Notes: generated by a model from the sequence alone, not told the origin. 64,000 nucleotides of DNA from Vibrio mexicanus (GCF_001012815.1 NZ_JYJP01000051.1:94887-158886), one strand, 5' to 3'; counted from the first letter of the stretch, positions 1-10,348 are shown. Translations and numbers: made by a program.

Positions 1-472
1 CGAGCGTATCAGTGCGAAATAGGGCGATAATGCCAGGCTCTTGCTTTACTTTGTTCTCAATTGCCACCGCCAGTAAGCCATCAAATGTTGATACACTGTT
101 TGCTGCACCAATTTCAATACCAGCGGATTTTTCCGTGACACTGAGTTCGAGGCTTCCTGCACCAGTAGGTTGACCTTTGTCATTAAACTCAATTAAATCA
201 ACTTGCTTGGCATGAGCATTAACAACATATATGCGATCTGAACAGGCGTCATAACTGACGATTTCAGCGGCAGAAGTGTCGAAGGGGCTATTCGAAACAA
301 AAGTACCTACCAAAGACAGACTACTCAGTTTTGAGTCAGCGATGTTAATTTCTGACTCGGAAGTATTCTTACAAGTAATACCTAAGTCGTGAGTTTTTAC
401 ATCAGCACTACCGCAGGCAACAATTTGGGTGGTTACAGCAAGGCCCAATATAGCCTTAATTGCATTTTTCAC
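1..472 (-). CDS. Choice-of-anchor I domain lipoprotein, partial
   Basis: The reading frame starts at a GTG (470-472) behind a clear GGAGGATA ribosome site at 477-484 and runs off the left edge, so only about 157 N-terminal residues are visible. The N-terminus (MKNAIKAILG..., then VACGS) looks like a lipoprotein signal with the Cys near residue 20. The segment AAEIVSYDACSDRIYVVNAH followed by a VDLIEF strand is typical of the beta-propeller repeats of choice-of-anchor I proteins, which occur in secreted phosphatase- or phytase-like proteins. The enzymatic activity, if any, lies in the missing C-terminal part. Family assignment is by recognition of the repeat; a general propeller lipoprotein is the alternative. 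Confidence 0.65.
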   Translation of the reverse strand, partial: MKNAIKAILGLAVTTQIVACGSADVKTHDLGITCKNTSESEINIADSKLSSLSLVGTFVSNSPFDTSAAEIVSYDACSDRIYVVNAHAKQVDLIEFNDKGQPTGAGSLELSVTEKSAGIEIGAANSVSTFDGLLAVAIENKVKQEPGIIALFRTDTL

Positions 473-696
473 TTTATATCCTCCATGAATAATAAGCGTA
501 ATAAAATAAGGCACTTATATGACATTAATGCTTAACATTCATTGCAGTGAAGTGAAGGCTAACGATATGAATTCGGTTGAGTATTAGAAAAACTGTGATT
601 TAGCTCCTAGAATTAGAACAATTATAAATAATTATTATATTCAGTTGGTTGAATATCCTCGTTATGGAAAACGAATAGGCATATAAGGCAACTGTT

Positions 697-3009
697 ATGA
701 AAATTGCTACAAAAATTATAATTGCTTGTACAGTTCTGTGTTCTCTTGGTGTTGCTGTCACTGGTGGTCTTGTTGGAATGAAAGCCTCGAGCTTGTCAGA
801 AGAAGCATTAAGGAATCGAGCTGTTAGCTTGTTACTCTCTGTAAGAGAGATTAAGAAAAACGAAATAGAGCGCTATTTTAACTCTATACACTATCAACTC
901 GAAACACTTACCACGGATATCTCAACTCAAGATGCTATGGTCGCGTTCACTCAAGGATTTAATGAGTACCCGACTGAACGCGTCTCAGACTCCGACAAAC
1001 AAGCACTTTCGAACTATTACCGAACTCAATTTGGGGCAACGTACCGTGACGTTAATGATGGAAGCAGTGCCAACGAAGTTGGGAAATACAATCAGCTCAG
1101 TGATAAAGCAAAGGCTATGCAGGCCCGCTACATTGGCATTAACGCCAACAATCTAGGTGAAAAGCACAAGCTAGATGCGGATTCACTGAACAGCAGTTAC
1201 GACCAGTCACACCAAAGGTACCACCCACCTTTACGTCATTTCTTAGAGTCTTTCGGATACTACGATATTTTCTTGGTCGATCTGCAAGGTAACGTCGTGT
1301 ATTCAGTTTACAAAGAGCTCGACTACGCGACCAACCTGAAAACTGGCCCTTATGCGAACACGGGAATCGCTCGTGTCTTTAATTCGGTGGTTGGGCTGTC
1401 AGAAAATGAATATCGAATTGAAGATTTTTGCACCCTTTTATCCATCCTATGAAGCGGCGGCATCGTTTATAGGGTCGCCAATTTTCAAAGGGGCAAAAAG
1501 GTAGGGGTGTTAATTTTTCAGATGCCGGTTGATGTCATCAATGGGATCATGACTTTTGACAACAAGTGGGCTGAGTCTGGATTAGGTGCCAGCGGTGAAA
1601 CTTACTTGATCGGGCCAGATTCATTACTAAGAAGCCAATCCAGGTTCCTAATAGAAGATCCAAACAGTTACTTTGAAGCTCTTGCGGGTGCGGGAGTGAG
1701 TGCATCGACGATAGCTCAAATTAAAGGAAAAGAATCCGCAATCGGTAGGCAAAGAGTCGACACTCTTACATCGACAAATGCTATCAGCGGTTAAACAGGT
1801 GTGGAAGTTGTTAACGATTATCGTGGCGTTGAAGTGTTTTCAGCTTATGCGTCCGTTGATGCGGCTGGAATGAAATGGGGTATTTTGACCGAAATAGACG
1901 TAGAAGAAGCATTGAGTGACGTTGCGGCACTTAATAGTTCGGTATTTAACACCATGCTCGCGTCCGTTATTGTCATTATTGGTTTATCCGTGGGTTTAGC
2001 CTATTGGGTAGGGACGAATATATCGAAACCAATTCGCCTAGCTTCGCAGAAAATCCAATCTATCAGTAAAGAAAACGATTTAACGGCAAGGCTTGAGGTG
2101 AGCGGCAAAGATGAAATGACGGACTTAGCTGTCTCACTTAATAGCTTCTTCGAGCATTTACAAAACATGATCACCAAGTTTGCCACTACGACCGTGATGT
2201 TGAACGACAATAGCCAAGCAATGGCGCAAAACATGCGCACGACACGAGCAGCGGTTGATGATCAAAGGCATCGAACGGAGTCGGTTGCGACAGCCGTTAA
2301 TCAAATGAGCGCATCGATAAACGAGGTGTCACAGTTCGCAAATCGCGCCGCTGAGTCTGTAAAGAATGCAAACCAGACAGGTACTGAAGGCGTGGATGTT
2401 GGTGAGTCATTAGGTACCGAGATAGGTCAACTCAGCTTAGAGATGAGCACCGCAGTAGAAGCGATAGGTCGATTGCATCATGAAAGTAATTCAATTGCAG
2501 AAGTCCTAGATGTGATCCAAGGGATTGCCGAACAAACAAATCTACTTGCGCTTAACGCTGCAATCGAAGCGGCACGTGCAGGCGAGCAAGGTCGAGGTTT
2601 CGCGGTAGTTGCTGATGAAGTTCGTTCTCTTGCTGGTCGAACTCAAGCATCGACTGAAGAAATCCGGTCTAAGATTGATTCTCTTCAAAGCGAAACGAAT
2701 AACGTTTCCCAAGGGATAGAAAAAGCCAACAAGACAGTGGTTAAAGGGGTAGAAACCTGTACGACAAACACAGAAATGTTGACTCAAATTGTGGATATGC
2801 TGTCTGAACTAAACGACATGAATGTTCAAGTCGCAGCAGCAACAGAAGAGCAGACCTCAGTAACAGACGAAATTAGCAGTAGTATTACTTCGATCGCTGA
2901 CTCTTCCGTAGAAGTTAATAACCAGGTCAACGATGTCGACAGCTTAATTGATGGGCTTTCGCAACAAGCTTCTCAACTTAATGAGGAAATTTCACAGTTC
3001 AAATACTGA
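697..3009 (+). CDS. Methyl-accepting chemotaxis protein (three frame defects in this sequence)
   Basis: This is a transmembrane chemoreceptor that passes periplasmic ligand binding to CheA/CheW. A first membrane helix is at residues 5-28, followed by a long periplasmic sensor of unassigned type. A second helix (about 1940-2010) and a HAMP domain (about 2010-2170) follow, then the cytoplasmic signalling domain with the conserved hairpin tip ([20 protein letters not shown], about 2530-2590). The frame is broken at three places. One extra T lies in the T5 run 1425-1429. One A is missing at 1495-1499, which restores the frame. An in-frame TAA at 1792-1794 occupies what should be a sense codon. 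The flanking translations join perfectly, giving about 770 residues, a normal length. The two indels look like sequencing errors; the TAA is a substitution and could be a real nonsense mutation. Confidence 0.85.
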
Positions 3010-3049
3010 CTTGGACTTACTATGTGTGAAGCTGATATCAGCATTTAAA

Positions 3050-3080
3050 CGAGGAGTGACATTGTCACTCCTTGTTTTGG
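3050..3080 (+). terminator. Intrinsic terminator after the chemoreceptor gene
   Basis: GGAGTGAC (3053-3060) pairs with GTCACTCC (3064-3071) around a 3-base loop, followed by CTTGTTTT. It lies 40 bases after the receptor stop codon. Confidence 0.65.
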
Positions 3081-3208
3081 TTCATGAAAATTAGTATAGG
3101 GACTAATAGCGGCTGTTTGCGTTTAACGCCTAATTGTTAACTCGCTAGGTAAATCCGTTTTTTGTATGATACTGTCTTTGGTCAACTTAATAGGACGTAA
3201 GTAAGACA

Positions 3209-3553
3209 ATGACTTTAGAGCAATTTCTAGTAAAACTTCAGCAAGAGCCGACAAATGTTCAATTCGAAGACACAATGGCAGTTATCGATGCCAACTTTGA
3301 ATTTGAGCCGACCGCTTTCATCAACGGCAACACAAAAAACGAAGCCAATCAAAACAATGGTTCATGTAAGATTTTTGCCTTTGGTTTAGAACAGTCATTA
3401 AATGCTGAACAAACTCTGGCGTGTTTTGGTCGTTTTTATCGTGAAGACGTACTTCAAAATCCAGAAAATGATGATCACCAGAATATCCGCAACTTTATGG
3501 TAACCGGATGGGAAGGGATTAAATTCGACGCATCAGCGCTTAAAAAGAAATAA
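3209..3553 (+). CDS. HopJ type III effector-like protein
   Basis: A 114-residue acidic protein beginning MTLEQFLVKL. The order of segments (FEDTMAVID, FEPTAFING, GSCKIFAF, CFGRFYREDV, NIRNFMVTGW) matches the HopJ family. The family was named after a Pseudomonas syringae effector but is common in free-living marine gammaproteobacteria without a type III link. It has no signal peptide or membrane helix, so it is probably cytoplasmic. The start codon follows AGGACGTAAGTAAGACA. It stands alone and ends in a bidirectional terminator. Family assignment is fairly secure; function in Vibrio is unknown. Confidence 0.8.
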   Translation: MTLEQFLVKLQQEPTNVQFEDTMAVIDANFEFEPTAFINGNTKNEANQNNGSCKIFAFGLEQSLNAEQTLACFGRFYREDVLQNPENDDHQNIRNFMVTGWEGIKFDASALKKK

Positions 3554-3582
3554 AAAAATGGGCAACAATGCCCATTTTTTTA
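3552..3582. terminator. Bidirectional terminator between convergent genes
   Basis: A7, then TGGGCA (3559-3564), loop ACAA, TGCCCA (3569-3574), then a T run. The flanking A and T runs let it serve both the HopJ-like gene and the convergent desaturase gene. Confidence 0.85.
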
Positions 3583-3594
3583 TTTGAAACTTCG

Positions 3595-4722
3595 TTACGC
3601 GTATTGTGCGACAACGAGCTTCCAGCTTTTTCGTTGCTGCACTAATTTCTCGCTTAGTTGGTCGTAGCGAATTTTAAGCAATGAGTGCTCGTACTTCTTA
3701 ACCAAATCTTCTTTCTTACTGTCTAGCATCTGTTTTTTTAGCGCATAGTAAGCATTGATGCTCTCTACCAACATTTCAAACTCTGCAATTACCTTTGCGT
3801 TTAGTGCCTCCGCATTTGGCATACCGACCAAACGCTTTTGGATTCGCTGCAAATTCATAGCCGCGTGGGCTTTTTCAATTTTGATTTGCGGCGCTCGGCG
3901 AAGTTTTGATGCAAGCCCGACCTTAGAAAGTAAAGAAATTAGCCATTTAGTTGGATCGTATTGCCACCAACGAATACCGTTACGATAATCATTCTCAAAA
4001 ATATGATGGAAGTTATGGTAACCCTCGCCAAACGTAAGAATGGCTAAAATTCCATTATCACGTGCAGTATTTTTGTCTGTGTAAGGTTGGCTTCCCCAAA
4101 TATGCGCTAAGGAGTTAATGAAAAACGTTGTATGGTGGGTGAGAACCAGTCTAACCACGCCAACAATCAAGAACATACCGATAATATCTTGATAGAGGAT
4201 GCCTAGCAGTAGAGGAACTGCAATATTCAACCCGACTGCAAGCGGAACGTAGTATTTGTGTTGCCAAACCACGACTTTATCCTTCTGCAAATCACGGCAG
4301 TTTCCGTAATCTGAGTAACTGTCGTTGTTATAGTTTCTTAACATCCAACCAATGTGAGAAAACCAAAAGCCGCGCTTTGCACTGTATGGGTCTTTGTCAT
4401 TGTTATCCACGTGGCGGTGATGGACTCGATGATCCGAGCTCCAGTGCAAAATACTATTTTGCAGGGCTAGTGCGCCCCCTAGAGCAAAAATGACTCTTAC
4501 AACGGAGTTCGCCTCATACGCCTTGTGAGACCATAGACGGTGATAGCCTGCTGTGATAGATAAGTTACTGAAACTAAACAGCACTAGCAGCCATATCCAA
4601 TGTTCAAAACCATAGCCATTTGCAAACCCGTACCAAGGTGCTGCAATGATGGCGAGTAAAAAACTAACAGAAAATAGAACAACATTGAGCCAGATGAGAG
4701 GTGGCTTATTCCCGGATGTCAT
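3595..4722 (-). CDS. Acyl-CoA delta-9 fatty acid desaturase
   Basis: A 375-residue integral membrane di-iron desaturase that introduces a cis double bond into saturated acyl chains. Three histidine boxes are visible: HRLWSH near residue 62, HRVHH near residue 98 and HNFHH near residue 238, in the spacing expected of the stearoyl-CoA desaturase family. About four hydrophobic helices flank them. After the catalytic core there is a charged, probably coiled-coil tail of about 100 residues (KKQMLDSKKEDLVKKYEHSL) that is longer than in minimal desaturases. Transcribed alone, convergent with the HopJ-like gene. A role in adjusting membrane fluidity to temperature is inferred from the family. Confidence 0.88.
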   Translation of the reverse strand: MTSGNKPPLIWLNVVLFSVSFLLAIIAAPWYGFANGYGFEHWIWLLVLFSFSNLSITAGYHRLWSHKAYEANSVVRVIFALGGALALQNSILHWSSDHRVHHRHVDNNDKDPYSAKRGFWFSHIGWMLRNYNNDSYSDYGNCRDLQKDKVVVWQHKYYVPLAVGLNIAVPLLLGILYQDIIGMFLIVGVVRLVLTHHTTFFINSLAHIWGSQPYTDKNTARDNGILAILTFGEGYHNFHHIFENDYRNGIRWWQYDPTKWLISLLSKVGLASKLRRAPQIKIEKAHAAMNLQRIQKRLVGMPNAEALNAKVIAEFEMLVESINAYYALKKQMLDSKKEDLVKKYEHSLLKIRYDQLSEKLVQQRKSWKLVVAQYA

Positions 4723-4886
4723 TTGTTTATCCCTTTGAGCTTACATCTGTACGCTAGAATATCAGCGTACACGTGTAAGTCAAACTAAGATGATAAAAAA
4801 TATGAACAGGACAATTGGCTTTCAAACCACAAAAGAATAGTATATCTGTTAACAATCAAATTACATGAAGTAATAAGGCACTATAA

Positions 4887-5417
4887 ATGGAATTAAAAAC
4901 AGCCAAATATAGCGATTATGAGCGAATCGCAACTTTGCATGCCAATAATTGGCAACGTTACCTAGAAGGTACAGAGTTCGAGCTAAAAGATTCTCAAGAC
5001 GTTCTAGATGATCGCATTGCTATATGGCAAACCCGTCTCATTAACCCTCCTTTTAATCAACATGTCCTTCTGCTTGAGGAAGGCGGGTTACTCTGCGGCT
5101 TCATCTGCGCGTTTGGTAATCATGACGTTGAAAAGGGGACTTACATCGATTCCCTTCATATCGATCCACACTATCAAGGCAAAGGACTTTCAATCACCTT
5201 GCTGCGTGCACTTTCAGAATGGATGCGAAGCTACTATCCAGATTCAGGCGCGTATTTAGAAATTTTTGAGACAAATGACAACGCGATAGATTTTTATAAA
5301 CATTTAGGTGCGCAAGAAGCGGGCTCTCGATTATGGCACGCCCCGTGGAATCAAGATGTTAATGAGGTGATCTATCACTGGTCTTCTCTAAATGATTTAG
5401 AAGCAGACATAAAGTGA
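4887..5417 (+). CDS. GNAT family N-acetyltransferase
   Basis: A 176-residue soluble protein with the GNAT fold. The acetyl-CoA pyrophosphate loop is IDPHYQGKGLSITLL (about residues 96-110), matching Q-x-x-G-x-G/A, followed by a helix and the LEIFETNDNAIDFYKHLGA segment typical of motif B. The start is preceded by AGTAATAAGGCAC. The substrate cannot be told from the sequence. It is a single gene, divergent from the desaturase and upstream of the efflux pump. Confidence 0.85.
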   Translation: MELKTAKYSDYERIATLHANNWQRYLEGTEFELKDSQDVLDDRIAIWQTRLINPPFNQHVLLLEEGGLLCGFICAFGNHDVEKGTYIDSLHIDPHYQGKGLSITLLRALSEWMRSYYPDSGAYLEIFETNDNAIDFYKHLGAQEAGSRLWHAPWNQDVNEVIYHWSSLNDLEADIK

Positions 5418-5427
5418 TCTAAGCAAC

Positions 5428-5461
5428 ATTTACTTACATTCATCGAGATTAAATTTACTTA
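5428..5461. repeat. Direct repeat ATTTACTTA upstream of the efflux operon
   Basis: ATTTACTTA occurs at 5428-5436 and again at 5453-5461, 25 bases start to start, in the 118-base gap before the RND adaptor gene. Two equally faced half-sites in a promoter region suggest a regulator binding site. No regulator gene is adjacent. Confidence 0.35.
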
Positions 5462-5535
5462 TCATTAGATTCATACACTATTGCCTGTGCTAAATTGGAA
5501 TATCTGAAATTCCAAATGTACTTAGCGGTGTATTA

Positions 5536-6665
5536 ATGAAAAAAGTGTTACTTCTCTCTACCTTGTCGGGAGCTATTCTACTAGCTGGATGTAACGATGC
5601 TGGGAAACAAGCGGGCCAAGGTGCCGCTCCGTTGGTTGTAGGCAAACAAGCGCAAACCGTGCTCATCAACAAAGTAAATCTTACATAGGTCGTGTTGAGG
5701 CTGTTGAAGATACCGAGATTACCGCTCAGGTAACTGGGTATCTTAAAGAGCGTCACTTTGTCGAAGGCCAGATGGTCAACAAAGGAGATTTGCTTTATGT
5801 TATCGAACCTTCCTCGTTTGAAGCGCAAGTCGCAAGTGCCAACGCATCGGTTGCCCAAGCTAATGCTGCATTGAAAAAGGCACAGCTCGATTACAACCGT
5901 GGTAAAAATCTATTACCTAAAGGCAGTATCTCTCAATCCGAATTCGACGCGCTCACAGCTTCTCGTTTAAGTGCAGAAGCAGAGCTGAAAGCTGCTAACG
6001 CTCAACTTAACCTCGCTGAAGTTAACTTGTCTTATACTCAAATTCGCGCGCCATTCTCAGGCCGAATCAGTGATACCAAAGCGAGTATCGGTGATTTAGT
6101 GTCTCCACAGTCGGGCGTGCTAACGACTTTAGTCAGCCTAGACCCAATTCAAACTGCATTCAGTATCTCTGAGCGTGAGCGTCTTGCGTTAGGTATGGAC
6201 CGTGTGTCTGGTGACGGCGGTGAAGATGGTAGCAACATTGTCGTTAAGGTCATCCTAGAAAATGGTGAGTACCTAGATGGCGAAGGTAAACTCGACTTCC
6301 TAGGAAACCGTATCAACACCAATACGGGTACCATCGCGATGCGCGCAATTATCGACAACCCAGAACAGCGCCTTCTTCCAGGTCAGCATATTCGTGTTGA
6401 GCTCATGGAGCGTGAGTCTATTGATGTGGTGGTCGTTCCTCGCCGAGCGGTACAAACCGACTTGGAAGGTGACTTTGTGATGGTGATTACGGAAGGCAAT
6501 GTTGCAGAGCGCCGTAATGTTTCTCTTGGACGTCAAATTGAAGAGGGTGTGATCATCACATCAGGCTTGTCTGCGAATGACAAAGTCATCTCTCAAGGTC
6601 TACAGCGTGTAAGAAACGGTGTACCAGTTCGTCTTCAAGAGCAGCAAGAAGCTGGTAACGAGTAG
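5536..6665 (+). CDS. RND efflux periplasmic adaptor lipoprotein (one frameshift)
   Basis: This is the membrane-fusion subunit of a tripartite multidrug pump, linking the inner-membrane RND transporter to an outer-membrane channel. The ATG at 5536 opens a lipoprotein signal (MKKVLLLSTLSGAILLAGC, lipid-modified Cys at 19). A base is missing near 5658-5662, since the initial frame stops at 5686-5688. Downstream, in the other frame, are the lipoyl-like half (GYLKERHFVEGQMVNKGDLL), a coiled-coil hairpin (about 5830-6020), the second lipoyl half and the beta-barrel domain. The joined product is about 376 residues, normal for AcrA-like proteins. The RND gene follows 8 bases later. A TolC-like gene is not encoded here. 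Confidence 0.88.
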
Positions 6666-6673
6666 GTGCCGCT

Positions 6674-9600
6674 ATGTTAAGTCGTTTCTTTATCCAGCGT
6701 CCTAAGTTTGCGCTGGTAATATCCATAATTTTGACACTGGCGGGGGCCATTGCGTTGGCCGTTTTGCCAGTGGCAGAATATCCAAAAATCAGTCCTCCTT
6801 CGGTTAGTGTGACCGCGTTCTACACGGGTGCAAGTGCCGAAGTTGTTGAACAAGCCATAGCCGACCCGATAGAGACCTCGGTTAACGGTGTAGAAGACAT
6901 GATCTATATGTCTTCTAAGAGTGCGAACGATGGTTCATACAGCTTGAACGTGACGTTTGATGTTGGTACTGACCCTGATATGGCTCAGGTTAACGTACAA
7001 AACCGAGTCTCGCAGATTGAGTCTAAGCTTCCACAAGAAGTTAGGATGGTCGGTGTAACGGTTAAAAAGCGTTCTCCTGACCTTCTAATGGTACTGAACT
7101 TCTACTCGCCAGACGGAAAATACGATGACCAATTCCTAATCAACTACATTAACCTCAACGTAAAAGACCAGTTGGCTCGAGTTAAAGGTATCAGTGAAGT
7201 TGGGGTTATTGGTGGTGGTGAATACGCAATGCGTGTTTGGCTAGATCCAGAGAAGATGGCCAACTTGAAGCTGACGACGAGTGATGTTTATGCCTCTCTA
7301 GCGGAGCAAAACGTTCAGGTAGCCGCAGGCCGAGTTGGTGCCGCGCCATACGATAACGCTCAAGAAGTGCAGTTTAACCTTGTCACTAAGGGCCGTTTAG
7401 AAACCGTCTCGGAGTTCGAGAATGTTGTTCTTCGAGCGAATAATGATGGTTCAACGGTTTACCTTAAAGACGTTGCACGAGTAGAGCTCGGTAAGAAGTT
7501 CTATGATGGTACGGGTAAATTCCGAGGGCAAGATGCCTCCATCGTGACGTTGTCACTCCAGTCTGATGCGAACGCGTTGGAAAGTGGCGAAGCGTGATGG
7601 CGCTGCTTGAGAACTTAAGCTCCACCTTCCCCGAAGGCATGAAGTATGAAACCAGTTACGATACGACTGTATTCGTTGCGGAATCGATCAAAGGGGTAGT
7701 AAAAACGCTTATTGAAGCAATTATCCTTGTAATCATCGTAACGTACATCTTCTTAGGTAGTGCACGTGCAACGCTAATTCCTGTTGTTGCGATCCCAGTT
7801 TCCTTGATCGGTACATTTGCCGTAATGCAAATGACTGGATTCACCATCAACACAGTGACGCTGTTCGGTTTGATACTCGCTATCGGTATTGTGGTGGATG
7901 ACGCTATATTGGTTATCGAAAACGTTGATACCACCATGGCGAAAGATCCGACCATGACGCCACGCAAAGCAACCTTGATTGCGATGAAAGAGGTAACAGG
8001 CCCAATCATCACATCAACCCTGGTATTGCTTGCGGTATTCATTCCAGTTGCGATGCTACCTGGTATCACCGGTATTATGTATAGACAGTTCGCTCTGACT
8101 ATCTGTATCTCGGTTGTTATCTCATCCATTAATGCCTTAACACTTTCACCAGCGCTGTGTTCATTGGTACTTAAGCAAGGTGGCGGTAATACGACTCGTT
8201 GGTTCGCCGCATTCAACAAAGGCTTGGACAAAGTAACCGAGAAATACGGTAAGCTTGCAGGTTTCCTTGTTAAGAAGTCAGTCATTCTAATGACGTTCTT
8301 CGTTATTGCCGTTGGTTCTGTGGCGTTCTTCGCGAAGACAACATCTACCGCCTTCGTACCACAGGAAGACAAAGGCATACTTCTGGTTAATGTCCAGTTG
8401 CCAGACGCCGCCTCTATTTCTCGTACAGAGGCAGTAAGTGAGCAGCTTATGCACATTGTCGAGGAAGAGCCAGGTGTAGACGGTGTGACAGTGGCTAACG
8501 GTTATGCATTCATGACCGGAGCAGCAGCGTCGAATGGTGCTTCACTGTTCATTAAGCTCCACGATTGGAATACGCGAGCTGAACTGGGTGGTGACCAATC
8601 TGCTAATGCAATCGCGCAACGCATCAACATGCGAGCAGCGGCAGAGCTACCTCAAGCGGTCGTATTTGCGATGGGGCCTCCTGCAGTGCCGGGTATGGGT
8701 GCAGCGTCAGGTTTTGAGTTCGTCCTTGAAGATACCCTTGGCCGAAGCCGTACCGACTTAGCGATGGTAATGGGCGAGCTAATTCAAGAAGCGAACAAGC
8801 AGCCAGAGATTGCGTACACCTTTAGTACTTTCCGTGCGAACGTTCCTCACTACTACGTTGATATCGACCGTGAGAAAGCTCAGCAACTTGGCGTTCCATT
8901 GTCGTCTATCTTCCAAACGCTACAGGGTAACTTAGGTTCCATGTACGTCAATGACTTTACGATGTTTGGTAAGAACTTCCGAGTGACGATGCAGGCGGAT
9001 AGTGAGCACCGCAGCGGTATCATGGATCTGCAACGCTTCCACGTTCGTTCTTCTGCAGGCGAAATGATTCCATTAAGTACGCTTGTTAGTTACGAGCAGG
9101 TATTTGAACCAGATGTGGCATGGCGTTACAACATGTACCGCAGTGCTATTATTCAAGGCCAACCAGCACCAGGCTATTCAAGTGGTGATGCCATTGCAGC
9201 AATGGAGCGCGTTGCGGCTGATTTCTTGCCTCACGGCTATCAGTATGAATGGACAGGTATGGCATACCAAGAAGTTTTAGCGGGTAACCAAGCAATCTTT
9301 GCATTCGCTTTGGCTCTAATCTTCATCTATCTGTTCATGGTGGCTCAGTACGAGAGTTGGACTATTCCGCTCGCAATTATTCTTGTCGTACCGGTTGCTA
9401 CTTTGGGTTCATTCCTTGCGCTGAACTTGGCGGGCATACCGCTTAACCTCTATGCGCAGATCGGTCTCGTTCTCTTGATAGCACTCGCCGCGAAGAATGC
9501 GATTCTTATTGTTGAATTTGCGAAGATTGAGCGCGAAGAGCATGAAAAATCGATTGATGACGCGTCAGTTCGTGGCGGTAAGCTACGTTTCCGCGCCGTT

Positions 9601-9825
9601 AACATGACTTCATGGTCGTTCATCTTGGGTATCTTCCCACTGATCTTCGCTTCAGGTGCAGGTCACGTGAGTCAAAACTCATTAGGTATTTCTCTGGTCG
9701 GCGGTCTTCTTTGTGTGCTGTTAGCAGGTACGTTGATGATTCCTGGTTTCTACGCACTCGTGCAAAGAAAGCGTGAAAAGATTCACGGTGGCAGCACTAA
9801 ACTTGTGCCACTTGACGATGAGTAA
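6674..9825 (+). CDS. RND multidrug efflux transporter, HAE1 family (one frameshift)
   Basis: A proton-driven inner-membrane drug exporter of the AcrB type, about 1,050 residues when joined. The first 308 residues include the N-terminal helix ([19 protein letters not shown]) and the first porter domain. The frame shifts near 7586-7594, where GAAGCGTGATGG should read GAAGCGGTGATGG, and the rest follows in the next frame. The proton-relay motif [14 protein letters not shown] with its paired aspartates is intact, as are the 12-helix layout and the C-terminal [13 protein letters not shown] motif. It forms an operon with the upstream adaptor gene and ends in a strong terminator. Substrates cannot be predicted. 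Confidence 0.92.
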
Positions 9826-9865
9826 GAATTTCACTGTCCATTAAATGGCACTTTGAATACATAGC

Positions 9866-9897
9866 AAAAAGCCCCAACGAAATGTTGGGGCTTTTTT
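9866..9897 (+). terminator. Intrinsic terminator of the efflux operon
   Basis: AAGCCCCAAC (9869-9878) pairs with GTTGGGGCTT (9884-9893) and is followed by T6. Confidence 0.92.
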
Positions 9898-9918
9898 AAT
9901 TCACTTTGAAGAAGGAAG

Positions 9919-10161
9919 TTAAGCGGCGCTTTCTACTTTCTTCTCACTTTGCATTTTTGCAAGGAAATACACGTTCACGCAAGCAATGAAACCGTTAGTT
10001 ACAACTACTGGCCATGCGTCAATCATTAAACCGTAAGCGGTGAAAAGTGCACAACCAATAAAGTTTAGAACGCGCAGTTTAACGATGTCTTTCATTGTCA
10101 GTGAGATTGCTACCATGATAGAAGCAGCGTAACCCAAAATTTCAACCATATTCATATCCAT
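9919..10161 (-). CDS. YgjV-like small inner-membrane protein
   Basis: An 80-residue protein made almost entirely of three hydrophobic helices (LGYAASIMVAISLTM, LNFIGCALFTAYGLMI, VVVTNGFIACVNVYFLA) with a charged tail. It resembles one half of the YgjV (Imp-YgjV) membrane protein family and has the three-helix layout of a SemiSWEET-like half transporter, though no PQ motif is visible. Function is unknown. Its 5' region is unusual: a possible folded leader and, further up, a PurR-like palindrome. Confidence 0.6.
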   Translation of the reverse strand: MDMNMVEILGYAASIMVAISLTMKDIVKLRVLNFIGCALFTAYGLMIDAWPVVVTNGFIACVNVYFLAKMQSEKKVESAA

Positions 10162-10181
10162 AATTCGACCCTCTGATTATT

Positions 10182-10271
10182 TCCGACTCTGTCGGTACCA
10201 TTTCTTCTCTTCATGAGATAACTGAGGAAGCTCCGTGCCCCGAATGGCCTAAGTTGATTTTCTGAGTCGGA
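10182..10271 (-). promoter_or_regulatory. Candidate structured 5' leader of the YgjV-like gene
   Basis: Read on the minus strand, GTCGG just before the ribosome site can pair with either of two upstream CCGAC copies. One is the adjacent copy (top-strand CCGAC 10183-10187 with GTCGG 10191-10195). The other is distant: top-strand TCCGACTC 10182-10189 with GAGTCGGA 10264-10271, eight perfect pairs. An inner CCATT/AATGG stem is also possible. This gives mutually exclusive structures near the start codon. I do not recognise a known riboswitch class. A TATAGT -10-like box at 10271-10276 would start transcription inside the outer stem, so the outer pairing requires a promoter further upstream. Confidence 0.35.
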
Positions 10272-10332
10272 CTATAACAAGGCAAAATCTGTGATAAAAG
10301 CCTAACTTTTAGGAAATAGAAGGTTAGCGATT

Positions 10333-10348
10333 ACGCAAACGTTTAGCA
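10333..10348. promoter_or_regulatory. PurR-like (LacI-family) operator
   Basis: ACGCAAACGTTTAGCA matches the enterobacterial PurR consensus ACGCAAACGTTTNCGT over its first 12 bases, including the central palindrome. It lies about 170 bases upstream of the YgjV-like start codon and faces no known purine gene. Confidence 0.4.

Noticed and set aside
697..3009. Treating the broken chemoreceptor and other split genes as pseudogenes or as separate short genes
   Set aside because: The fragments join in register to full-length family members, and the same error type recurs across unrelated essential-type genes, so one gene each is the better call.
7656..8456. A 266-codon open frame on the minus strand inside the RND pump gene
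   Set aside because: It lies wholly antisense to a highly conserved transporter region; the open frame follows from the codon bias of the real gene and encodes no recognisable domain.
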